Source of the DNA: an uncultured Lachnospiraceae bacterium
Lineage (GTDB): Bacteria > Bacillota > Clostridia > Lachnospirales > Lachnospiraceae
Assembly (NCBI GenBank): GCA_947565425.1
Contig: CANOFW010000001.1
Span: 202,437-266,436, forward strand
Reading direction: 5' to 3'
Length of the DNA: 64,000 bases
Below the pieces are notes generated by a model. That model worked only from the letters and a program-made list of their open reading frames with translations. It was not told the DNA's origin and ran no database searches. Of the stretch, positions 18,171 through 24,930 are shown one piece after another; positions within the stretch are counted from its first letter, which is position 1; the number at the start of each line of letters is the position of its first letter. A program made the translations under genes and the position numbers.

Positions 18171-18587
18171 CTATCCGAGAATAGAAAATGAAATCAATAA
18201 TCCATAGAGTGCAATCGACTCTGCCAACGCCACAAAAATCAGAGCCTTACCCATAATGGAAGAGTCTTCGCTCAAAGCTCCCAGCGCCGCGCTTGCCGCG
18301 CTTGCCACCGCAATGCCAGCGCCAATACAGGACATGCCTGTGGACAATGCCGCCGCTATATACCGCCAGCTCTCTGTATTGGAAACTGCCTCCGCTGCTT
18401 CCCCTGCCGCGTGTGCATCCCCAAACATCAAGATATCCGCCACCAGAAGCGTACCAAAGAAGAAAAAGACATTGCAGGCCAATGCCGCCTTAAATCCCCC
18501 TTCTTTGCGTTTGCTGCGTAAAAAACCTCCCACCGGAATAATCATACTGCATAGCAGAATCAATACTAATATAATTTTTGTTGCCAT
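18171..18587 (-). CDS. atpK: V-type ATPase subunit K (membrane ring proteolipid)
   Basis: 138-residue ring subunit. The C-terminal hairpin is a clear ion-translocating proteolipid unit: glycine-rich helix GAGIAVASAASAALGAL (89-105), a loop, and then VALAESIALYGLL with Glu123 as the ion-binding carboxylate. The N-terminal half also holds two hydrophobic stretches (about 4-23 and 36-54) but lacks the GxGxG and acidic pattern. Each protomer therefore seems to have one ion site. Whether H+ or Na+ is carried cannot be decided without modelling. The gap to subunit I is filled by two tandem intergenic repeats. Confidence 0.92.
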   Translation of the reverse strand: MATKIILVLILLCSMIIPVGGFLRSKRKEGGFKAALACNVFFFFGTLLVADILMFGDAHAAGEAAEAVSNTESWRYIAAALSTGMSCIGAGIAVASAASAALGALSEDSSIMGKALIFVALAESIALYGLLISFSILG

Positions 18588-18609
18588 ATCCTTATCCTCC
18601 TTAGTTAGT

Positions 18610-18690
18610 GTAACGGCACGCGACGCTATGCGTCACCTGCCAATTCGTCGGAAGGCATTTCACAAATGCTTCGCATTTGCCTTCCTCCTC
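18610..18690 (-). repeat. Intergenic repeat family B, tandem unit 1
   Basis: An 81-bp unit between subunits I and K. On the minus strand it starts GAGGAGGAAGGCAAATGCG, has the inverted repeats AAATGCGAAGCATTT and GGAAGGC/GCCTTCC, then GACGCATAGCGTC, and ends GCGTGCCGTTAC. It is nearly identical to unit 2 at 18695-18776, and relatives occur at 50842-50919 and 59670-59694. It is predicted to fold as two adjacent hairpins in the mRNA. Confidence 0.85.
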
Positions 18691-18694
18691 CAAT

Positions 18695-18776
18695 GTAACG
18701 GCACGCGACGCGTCCGCGTCACCTGCCAATTCGTCGGAAGGCATTCCAGAAATGCTTCGCATTTGCCTTCCTCCTC
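18695..18776 (-). repeat. Intergenic repeat family B, tandem unit 2
   Basis: Second copy of the same unit, four bases from the first. Its 5' end on the minus strand (TGAGGAGGAAGG) contains the stop codon TGA of subunit I. The inner stem is GACGCGGACGCGTC, differing from unit 1 in a few paired positions. This pattern fits conservation of structure rather than sequence. No ORF is supported in it. Confidence 0.85.
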
Positions 18777-20670
18777 ATTTCTTGTTAAATGAGACAAATG
18801 GTTTTCCGCTTCCGGAATAGAAACGGCTGAACATCTCATAGTATTCCAAACGCAATACCTGAATCCCCACAATCAATCCTTCAAGCCCTGCCACCAGGAT
18901 GTTGCCCAACACAACTACCATCCAGTTGGGACTGCCCTTTTCTAATCCCGCAAGCGTCATCACAACTCCCATCATACCTGCATGGCTGAGTGCGAAAGCG
19001 CCTACCCGGACGAAGGAAATCGTGTTCGTAGCATAGCTAAGTACCACGTCAAATCCTTCCACCAATGCTTCCACAAAAAACATCACTTTGCTTCCCTCTG
19101 GAAAAATCTTCTCCTTGCACTCAACAAAATGGCTCAAAGGTTCTTTTAGCAAAATGACAAGCAAAGGCACGCCCACTGCAATCCCTATGATAATCGTCGC
19201 CGGCAACCCATTGCCAGTAATAAAAAGTACGGCGCACAACGCGACAAATCCATAGCAGATCAGGCCGGCTATTCCGCTCTGGTGAAACAGGAGTCTGCCG
19301 TAATCTTTCTCCCGAATGGCATTAATAATGTTGAGCACCATGGCAATCAATATCAATGCCCCGCCGAATGCAACTGCCAACATTAAGGTTGTCATAATAT
19401 TATCCATCGGCTTCATCCATACTGCAGGCAACACTTCCTCAAATCCAAAGAAACTTCCATAAAGAAAACCAAACACCACTGACCAGATCCCGGCTACGCC
19501 CACAATTCCTGCCAGGCGCAATTTCTTAATGCGATAAAGCAAGATTCCCCCAATGAAAAGACAAGCCCCCTGCCCGACGTCTCCAAACATAATTCCAAAC
19601 ATCAGCGTATAGGTCAGCGCAATAAATAAAGTTGGGTCCATCTCGTTATAAGAAGGCAGTCCATACATTTCCACAAACATCTCAAACGGTTTCAAAATCT
19701 TGGGATTGCGCAATTTGGTCGGAGGATTGATGGCTGAATTCCCCTCCTCCTCCTCCCAGTGAATCTTTTCTTCACCCGCAATCTCAGCTTCCAGCTTGTC
19801 CGCATCCTGCCTCGCCATCCAGCCATAGAGAATATAATACTCTTCCCCTCCGTCATTTGCCTGCGTACAGGCCGCATATTTGCGAATATCAAAATTACGG
19901 CAATAACTCTCTAAGCTACGGCAAGCCGACAAGATTTCATCCTTCCTGCCCATGGCTATCTCTGACGCCCTCATCTGCAAGCCTTCCAATTCCTGCGTAC
20001 ACTTTTCCAACTCTTCTTTGGCATATGTAAATATCTGCCTGGGCGTCTTTTGAAACTTGTCCGATATCTCAATTTCTTCAAAATGGAAAGACGCATACAC
20101 CGATTTCACATCCATCAGATAGGTATGCGGCACAAAGTAAACGCCCCAGACATACTTGCTGTCATTATTGCACTCATAAAACAAGGTGTATGGGTTCTTA
20201 TAAATATACCGTTCGAGCTTATGGTAATCTTCCACTTTTATCCTGCCGAACTGATAGTCGATAAAGCGAAAATCCTTGAGCTTACTCAGCTCGAAATCAA
20301 GTCCGATAAACGGCGCAATTTCTTCCATCCACGCTTTAATCTCTAAGGTTTTCTCCCGCAATTCTTCCTGCTGGCTGCAAAGATCGTTTATCTGCCCATA
20401 GACCTCATCGACAATGACCTGCGCCTGCGCCGCCCGCATTTCAATGCTGCCCTCTCCAACGCCGTCAAGATATCCTTTTAACTCTTCCCCCCGCTGCATA
20501 GCCTCTTTATAAAGATTCGTCTCCATAAATGGACGGACATTCTTTAGATTTCCAAGGCTTTGCATGGCATTTTCAAAATGAATATCATACTTATTTAAGT
20601 AATACTTTACAACGCGATCAATATCACCTCTAGGACCGGTAATATGCAGCAGCTTCATTTTCTCAACCAA
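18775..20670 (-). CDS. atpI: V-type ATPase subunit I (membrane stator, a-subunit homologue)
   Basis: 631-residue stator. The N-terminal ~320 residues are cytoplasmic and helical; from about residue 350 there are seven or eight membrane segments (LFIALTYTLMFGIMFGDVGQ, ATIIIGIAVGVPLLVILL). The half-channel motif is FVRVGAFALSHAGMMGVV, with the essential Arg in the VRVGAFALSH segment. The start is probably TTG at 20670, giving MVEKMKLLHITGP, which matches homologues and has GGGGGTG upstream; ATG 20658 is the alternative. It lies downstream of subunit C by 41 bp. Confidence 0.95.
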   Translation of the reverse strand: MVEKMKLLHITGPRGDIDRVVKYYLNKYDIHFENAMQSLGNLKNVRPFMETNLYKEAMQRGEELKGYLDGVGEGSIEMRAAQAQVIVDEVYGQINDLCSQQEELREKTLEIKAWMEEIAPFIGLDFELSKLKDFRFIDYQFGRIKVEDYHKLERYIYKNPYTLFYECNNDSKYVWGVYFVPHTYLMDVKSVYASFHFEEIEISDKFQKTPRQIFTYAKEELEKCTQELEGLQMRASEIAMGRKDEILSACRSLESYCRNFDIRKYAACTQANDGGEEYYILYGWMARQDADKLEAEIAGEEKIHWEEEEGNSAINPPTKLRNPKILKPFEMFVEMYGLPSYNEMDPTLFIALTYTLMFGIMFGDVGQGACLFIGGILLYRIKKLRLAGIVGVAGIWSVVFGFLYGSFFGFEEVLPAVWMKPMDNIMTTLMLAVAFGGALILIAMVLNIINAIREKDYGRLLFHQSGIAGLICYGFVALCAVLFITGNGLPATIIIGIAVGVPLLVILLKEPLSHFVECKEKIFPEGSKVMFFVEALVEGFDVVLSYATNTISFVRVGAFALSHAGMMGVVMTLAGLEKGSPNWMVVVLGNILVAGLEGLIVGIQVLRLEYYEMFSRFYSGSGKPFVSFNKK

Positions 20671-20711
20671 AACGACACCCCCGTTTCTTTCTGTAATTTC
20701 TGTTATAGAGC

Positions 20712-21545
20712 CTAAACCGTCGCATGTAAAAGAATCATCTCTCGGATATCCTTAGACGGAATCTGATAGCGTATGCCTTCGATTGCCGTTGTCAAATATT
20801 GCGCTTCCAACTCTTTCTCATAGAGATAATAGAACACTGGAGCAATGGAAAAAGGATACTTCCGACAAATTTGACGGTACATTTTCCCCATCACATAACG
20901 GTAAGAAACCTCGTCCTGAACCTTTACCAGCGCGTCCCTGCCCCGATAATAAGATGTCCCCTGTATAATCTGCTGAAACTCATCTGCCTGCTGTGATTCC
21001 ATTAGCTCTTGACGTTCCCGGCTTCTCAGCTTATAGCTAATTGGAATTAACATCCCCTCTATGTCCCCTGGCTCCTGGTGAAAAAAATACTTGGCACGAT
21101 AAATCCACATGATATTCAACCAATCAATCTGTGTGCCAAAAATCTCCCTTAATACCCGTCGCATCTTCTTACCTGAAAAATTGTTAATTTCCTCCCAGGC
21201 ACGGACAAAGTATGGAATATCTGCTTCGGAAGGCGCTTCTTTGAGCGCTAGTTGTTCGAGATACAGCTTCATAGCTCTGCGCTGACTGTCATCTCCAAAT
21301 CGGCAGAGCTTGCGGTAATCCTCCTTAACTGAATGATAAATCAGCTCTTCCACCTGTCCTCGATGCTGGATTTCCTCTCGTCCCCCATAAACTTTACCGT
21401 AGCTCTCCTGTTCCCGCAAAAAAGAAATCACTTCCTGCACAGTTTGAAACTCTGTAATCCGTTCAAAATCCTCTTTGGTCAAAAGTCTGCCCCGCATCGC
21501 TCTCGACTTTGCTACAAGGCCACTATATTCAAGCAATCCACCCAT
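20712..21545 (-). CDS. atpC: V-type ATPase subunit C (rotor-ring connector, AC39/V0D type)
   Basis: About 277 residues. Subunit C is the socket that couples the D/F shaft to the K ring. Family features include an N-terminal segment GLVAKSRAMRGRLLTKEDFE, the internal INNFSGKKMRRVLREIFGTQ repeat motif, and IDWLNIMWIYRAKYFF, typical of the three-fold helical funnel. The ATG at 21545 has AGAGG 8 bases upstream; a GTG at 21554 in the same frame is less well placed. No membrane segment, as expected. Confidence 0.92.
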   Translation of the reverse strand: MGGLLEYSGLVAKSRAMRGRLLTKEDFERITEFQTVQEVISFLREQESYGKVYGGREEIQHRGQVEELIYHSVKEDYRKLCRFGDDSQRRAMKLYLEQLALKEAPSEADIPYFVRAWEEINNFSGKKMRRVLREIFGTQIDWLNIMWIYRAKYFFHQEPGDIEGMLIPISYKLRSRERQELMESQQADEFQQIIQGTSYYRGRDALVKVQDEVSYRYVMGKMYRQICRKYPFSIAPVFYYLYEKELEAQYLTTAIEGIRYQIPSKDIREMILLHATV

Positions 21546-21604
21546 ATACTGCACCTCTGCATTCTCTTGCTACTTGCCCACTTCATTTGTTCCTTGCATT
21601 GCCA

Positions 21605-21916
21605 TTATATCTCTGTAATTTTCCTGACGATTTCTTGCGCATAAGTCGTAAGGTTATCCCGATATTCTGCATCAAGCAAATCCATCTGCTGTTGATTCTG
21701 CTCTACAAGCTGGCAAATATTCTCTTTCGCCTGTTCCTCTAACTGTGCACGCAAAATGCTGATTCTTCCTTCCAATTCTGCCGCAATTCCAAGATTAATT
21801 TCTTCCATCTGCTGTTTCTTCTGTTCTTGTAGTTTCTGTTTGGAGATACTGGCATGTTCCATCATCTCTCCTGCCTGGGCCTCCATGTCATATAACTGTT
21901 CGATGACCTGATTCAC
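21605..21916 (-). CDS. V-type ATPase subunit G/H-like peripheral stalk helix
   Basis: 103 residues, almost all helix-forming and charged (MEEINLGIAAELEGRISILR and QLEEQAKENICQLVEQNQQQ), so a long coiled coil is predicted. Size and position at the head of the ATPase operon match the G or H stalk subunit that pairs with subunit E, but sequence identity of such coils is too low for a firm call. The start is GTG at 21916, which overlaps the previous gene's stop (GTGA). GGGGGAACGGCA precedes it. Confidence 0.7.
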   Translation of the reverse strand: MNQVIEQLYDMEAQAGEMMEHASISKQKLQEQKKQQMEEINLGIAAELEGRISILRAQLEEQAKENICQLVEQNQQQMDLLDAEYRDNLTTYAQEIVRKITEI

Positions 21917-22950
21917 TGCCGTTCCCCCTCTCTTTTAAAGTACAGCCTAAGTGCATAAATCTTATTCTCGGACTTCTCTACCACGTGATCCGACAACGCA
22001 CGCAAAAGTTCTCGGACCGTCCGCCCAAGCAGCCGCTGTACTTCAGGCGCCACTTTCGCGCCATACGTGTCTCTTTCCCAGCCAAACCAGATATGGACAA
22101 CGTACACATCCCCGTCTGCCTCCAGCATATTCTCAACATGATATCTCTCTAAACACTGCTCGCACAAGTATCCTATCAAAAACGTTACATAGGCAATCCG
22201 ATTCATCGTTGTTACTGGAACTTTCCCGCCGACCTTATTTCTTATGCCATACACCTGAGACCTCCCGGGATGATGAAACTTATTCTTCAGGTAGCTCAAA
22301 TAGAAAATGAGATTCTTTTTCTCGTACATATAGTACTGAAAGTATTCCTGCATAATATTTGTACAAAAATCTTTGACAAGTTCTTTCCTCCTAGCGTCAA
22401 AATCTGCCACTGGATAACTGAGATTTGCCTCTAAAATACAAGACATTGCCTCTACGATTCTGTCATGCCCCTCTTTCTTCTCTGCCACCTTTGCTTGCAG
22501 CTTATCCATCTCCTGATTAAGTTCCTGCAATTTATGTTCTGCCTTTTGAATGGCTCCTTCATGCCACGAACTCTCCTTATAATGCCTTAACGCTTCGCGA
22601 ATTGGGAATACCAAATCTTCCGCTACGAAAAACGGTTTTAAAATCAACTTAAAGATCTTAATCTGATTCAGCATCTCCAGCGAACTTGCCACATCCCGCA
22701 CCTGTGTAATTCCTATCTTAACCGTTGCCGGAGACAGCAAATCCACCATTTCAAAAAGCTCCCTCCCTGACATTACAGGCATATCCAGCTCACATACTAA
22801 CACTTCTGTCGGATGTGTAGACATATATTCCATGGCATCCTCGGGATGCGAAAAATAGACGCAATTCCACTCCTCCAAAAAAGGCGTCAGCATCCGTTTA
22901 TAGTTTGCCGTCCATTTACTGTCATTGTCCACAAAAACAATTGTCTCCAT
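21913..22950 (-). CDS. Receiver-domain protein with Glu at the phosphorylation site, first gene of the V-ATPase operon
   Basis: 345 residues. Residues 1-120 form a CheY-like receiver: acidic pair D8/D10 in IVFVDNDSKW and the conserved Lys in LILKPF. The position normally holding the phospho-Asp is Glu54 (CELDMPVMSG; the usual pattern is D-x-x-M-P). It may therefore be locked in a phospho-like state or bind without phosphorylation. A coiled coil (about 128-165) leads to a ~180-residue C-terminal domain I do not recognise, with FYLSYLKNKFHHPG and LEADGDVYVVHIWFG. GGGAGG precedes the ATG. It overlaps the G/H-like gene. Confidence 0.75.
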   Translation of the reverse strand: METIVFVDNDSKWTANYKRMLTPFLEEWNCVYFSHPEDAMEYMSTHPTEVLVCELDMPVMSGRELFEMVDLLSPATVKIGITQVRDVASSLEMLNQIKIFKLILKPFFVAEDLVFPIREALRHYKESSWHEGAIQKAEHKLQELNQEMDKLQAKVAEKKEGHDRIVEAMSCILEANLSYPVADFDARRKELVKDFCTNIMQEYFQYYMYEKKNLIFYLSYLKNKFHHPGRSQVYGIRNKVGGKVPVTTMNRIAYVTFLIGYLCEQCLERYHVENMLEADGDVYVVHIWFGWERDTYGAKVAPEVQRLLGRTVRELLRALSDHVVEKSENKIYALRLYFKREGERQ

Positions 22951-23051
22951 AACTCGCCTCCCTTCCAGAATGTCCCAATACCCGGCAATTTCTTCGACTT
23001 CCCTATACTACGATGAGATAAAATCACGAAACTAATTCTCACTTGCTTTCC

Positions 23052-23080
23052 ATTATAGCAGACTATATATCATTTTACAA
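23052..23080 (-). promoter_or_regulatory. Promoter of the receiver/V-ATPase operon
   Basis: Minus-strand -35 TTGTAA (23075-23080), exact 17-bp spacer, -10 TATAAT (23052-23057). It lies about 100 bp upstream of the receiver gene start and is the only good promoter found upstream of the ATPase run. Confidence 0.7.
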
Positions 23081-23095
23081 AATTTTTTTCAAGTC

Positions 23096-23110
23096 TATGT
23101 GAAACACATA
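23096..23110 (+). promoter_or_regulatory. Palindrome TATGTG-AAA-CACATA upstream of the Cys-rich peptide gene
   Basis: Perfect 6-bp arms around AAA, 52 bp before the 23162 ATG. A small dyad in a divergent promoter region is a candidate operator, but no regulator is assigned. Confidence 0.4.
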
Positions 23111-23161
23111 CAAGCTGCTTACATATGATACAGTGTAATAAAAATTATGGAGGATTAGATT

Positions 23162-23416
23162 ATGAGTGATTTAGCTGCTACAAACTGTGGATGCGGATGC
23201 GAAACCAATAACAATGGAGGATGCGGTTCTATTATCTGGATCATCATCCTGCTTTGCTGCTGCGGCGGCGGATGCAACGGCGGATTCTTCGGCGGCGACG
23301 GCTGCGGTAACAATAGCTGCCTGTGGATTATCTTATTGCTCTTCTGCTGCGGCGGATGGGGCGGCAATGGCTGCGGTAATGGCTGCGGTAACGGCTGTGG
23401 CAATTCCTTCTGCTAA
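23162..23416 (+). CDS. Cys/Gly-rich small protein ('chorion class high-cysteine HCB13'-like)
   Basis: 84 residues with 16 Cys and 24 Gly. Two similar halves each have a short hydrophobic stretch followed by a Cys cluster: SIIWIIILLCCCGGGC (23-38) and CLWIILLLFCCGG (53-65). The tail repeats GNGC three times. Proteins of this make-up are annotated in Lachnospiraceae as 'chorion class high-cysteine HCB protein 13', a name that implies no function. Crosslinking into a cell or spore surface layer, or metal binding, are both possible. GGAGG lies 8 bases before the ATG. The DNA repeats GGCTGCGGTAA, so the tail can change length by slippage. Confidence 0.75.
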   Translation: MSDLAATNCGCGCETNNNGGCGSIIWIIILLCCCGGGCNGGFFGGDGCGNNSCLWIILLLFCCGGWGGNGCGNGCGNGCGNSFC

Positions 23417-23470
23417 TTACAACTTTTCTCTATCAGAGGATACGCAAAACGCTTTCCTCTGATAAAAACC

Positions 23471-23498
23471 GGGGTCGGCTCTGCCGGCCCCAATTTTT
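23471..23498 (+). terminator. Rho-independent terminator after the Cys-rich gene
   Basis: GGGGTCGGC and GCCGGCCCC pair (one G-T) around TCT, followed by AATTTTTAT. A weaker hairpin (TCAGAGGA/TCCTCTGA, 23433-23462) precedes it. Confidence 0.75.
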
Positions 23499-23563
23499 AT
23501 CTTATAGGAAATACCTTATCACGCCAAAGCGTGAAAGTATCTTTCCTATAAGATAAAAACAAT
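23499..23563 (+). repeat. Palindromic intergenic repeat, family A (best copy)
   Basis: Outer arms TATCTTATAGGAAA and TTTCCTATAAGATA are perfect reverse complements; the interior has CACGC..GCGTG. The whole would fold as one long hairpin. Relatives occur at 2300-2352 and 47164-47217, with a degraded one near 38008-38058. Confidence 0.8.
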
Positions 23564-23588
23564 TAGGCACACTCGCACAAAAGGAAAT

Positions 23589-23616
23589 ATGTCGCTAAAG
23601 CGACTGTGCTCGGCGC
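23589..23616 (+). repeat. Short GC-rich intergenic repeat, family C copy
   Basis: ATGTCGCTAAAGCGAC followed by TGTGCTCGGCGC, with the inner stem GTCGC/GCGAC. It differs from the minus-strand copy at 7671-7697 by changes that keep the stem paired and one extra base. It is 26 bp after the family A hairpin. Confidence 0.5.
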
Positions 23617-23741
23617 GTCAAAGTGTGCAATCCCCCTCATGAATGAGGGGTTAGGGGAGCTGAAGTGGGCTTGCCCTCTTTGTTCTATTATTCAGAACAC
23701 CATATCACACGAATACGCGTACCTTTGCCGCCTTGTAATTA

Positions 23742-23906
23742 TCAAAATCCCATCCAATTCCTCGAACGGCTTTCCTTTTCATAATATGTCTGTCGTCTAC
23801 GCCTATCTTCCATATCTCTTAGATGTTTCTCCCGCTCCTCCTTCCTGCGTATGCATTCCTCATCTATTTCATATACACAATTACCGTCTATCACTAATTT
23901 TCCCAC
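23742..23906 (-). CDS. Small charged protein of 54 residues, GTG start
   Basis: AGGAGGTAAATC is followed by GTG at 23906 and an open frame to TGA at 23742. The product begins MGKLVIDGNCVYEIDEECIR and continues with a highly charged, Arg- and Glu-rich helix (EEREKHLRDMEDRRRR), ending SRNWMGF. The strong ribosome site, the protein-like composition and a pattern I recall from short Lachnospiraceae proteins ('LVIDGN.VYEIDEEC') support it as a real gene. No function is known. It faces away from the plus-strand genes on both sides. Confidence 0.65.
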   Translation of the reverse strand: MGKLVIDGNCVYEIDEECIRRKEEREKHLRDMEDRRRRQTYYEKESRSRNWMGF

Positions 23907-24136
23907 GATTTACCTCCTATATTTCACACATAACTGCGTGCTAATGATTTTAAAACCTGTAATTTTCAATGTTCATTCATTGCATATCTAACGTAAACGC
24001 GCAAACTTCAAGCCTGCGCTCATTATTATTACTACGGCAAGCAAAATCATTGATATTTAACCGCCTTAGTAATATATATATGCTTTGTCATAATCTTTGC
24101 TTCCAAGACATAAATTAAAACAAAAAGGGGAATGCA
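23907..24136. other. Non-coding gap before the 24137 gene
   Basis: AT-rich sequence with no ORF I can support and no clear hairpin. It must hold the divergent promoters of the 54-residue ORF and of the 24137 gene, but no convincing -35/-10 pair was found. Confidence 0.4.
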
Positions 24137-24451
24137 ATGGAATCCATTGACGCACTAATTCAAGACCGTCACCTAGATATGATCAAAGCGGCTTTGCCCT
24201 ATTTGGATAACTCAAGACAGAGCACCATGGCAATGATGGTTAAATTTATGGAACTACAGCGCACCATCGCACTCTTTCACACGCCCGGAAATAATCTGCG
24301 CATGTGCTCGGAAGAGGAACGCGAAGAAATCGGTCCCTTTCAGATGTTAAATGCTATACGGGAATACTGTACGGACGCAGAAAAGGAGATGGTGGACAAT
24401 TTCATGACCTTCTTCCAGATGTTTTCTACTTACGAAGCCTTATTTACTTAG
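24137..24451 (+). CDS. Small hypothetical protein
   Basis: 104 residues, not recognised. It begins MESIDALIQDRHLDMIKAAL and looks fully helical and Met-rich (AMMVKFMELQRTIALFH), with no signal peptide or membrane segment. AGGGGAATGCA precedes the ATG. The 24543 gene follows on the same strand after 91 bp, and the Cys/Gly-rich peptide gene lies upstream. The three may form a Lachnospiraceae-specific neighbourhood. Function unknown. Confidence 0.7.
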   Translation: MESIDALIQDRHLDMIKAALPYLDNSRQSTMAMMVKFMELQRTIALFHTPGNNLRMCSEEEREEIGPFQMLNAIREYCTDAEKEMVDNFMTFFQMFSTYEALFT

Positions 24452-24542
24452 GCGCTCTGCGTTCTGGTCATCTACAGTACAACATGGGCAATCCCACTGG
24501 GACTCCGAGACCCGCTCAAATAAAAGCAAAGAAAGGAAACGT

Positions 24543-24827
24543 ATGAACCCACAGGATTTATTGAACAACCCGCAACTTCAGAATATATCTCCAGAAAAAC
24601 TTCAACTATTGATGAACCTAGCGCAAAGTACCTCTCCTTCTGCCTCCGCGCCGGGAGACATGGCGTCTTCCCTAAAAAACGCCTCCGAACGCGCCAGCAA
24701 AGAAGGTATCAATTTCTCTTCAGGAGAACGGGACCTTATTATCGAGGTCTTAAAGCAAAACCTTCCGCCCCAGGAACGGCAGAAAGTGGAACTTATGATG
24801 CAGATGATGAAGGGTATGAGGAAATAA
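24543..24827 (+). CDS. Small hypothetical protein with Ser/Ala-rich middle
   Basis: 94 residues, not recognised. N-terminal helix MNPQDLLNNPQLQNISPEKL, a flexible STSPSASAPGD stretch (about 30-40), then a helical C-terminus ending VELMMQMMKGMRK. Cytoplasmic by composition. GAAAGGAAACGT precedes the ATG. It is probably cotranscribed with the 24137 gene and ends before a strong two-sided hairpin at 24885-24930. Confidence 0.7.
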   Translation: MNPQDLLNNPQLQNISPEKLQLLMNLAQSTSPSASAPGDMASSLKNASERASKEGINFSSGERDLIIEVLKQNLPPQERQKVELMMQMMKGMRK

Positions 24828-24884
24828 AACATCCGCAACCGACGAAACGCCATGGACATTTCAAATTTTCGCCGCAAAAACAAA

Positions 24885-24930
24885 GGAAACTGTCGCTTTA
24901 CGATTCAACATCGTCAAAGCGACAGCTTCC
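24885..24930. terminator. Bidirectional terminator-like hairpin
   Basis: GGAAACTGTCGCTTT and AAAGCGACAGCTTCC form a 15-base stem with one mismatch around a 16-base loop. It separates the convergent 24543 gene and amidase pseudogene, and reaches the amidase stop codon. Confidence 0.65.

Noticed and set aside
23606-23944. 112-codon plus-strand ORF
   Set aside because: No ribosome site, repeat-derived beginning, and it opposes the better supported 54-residue ORF.
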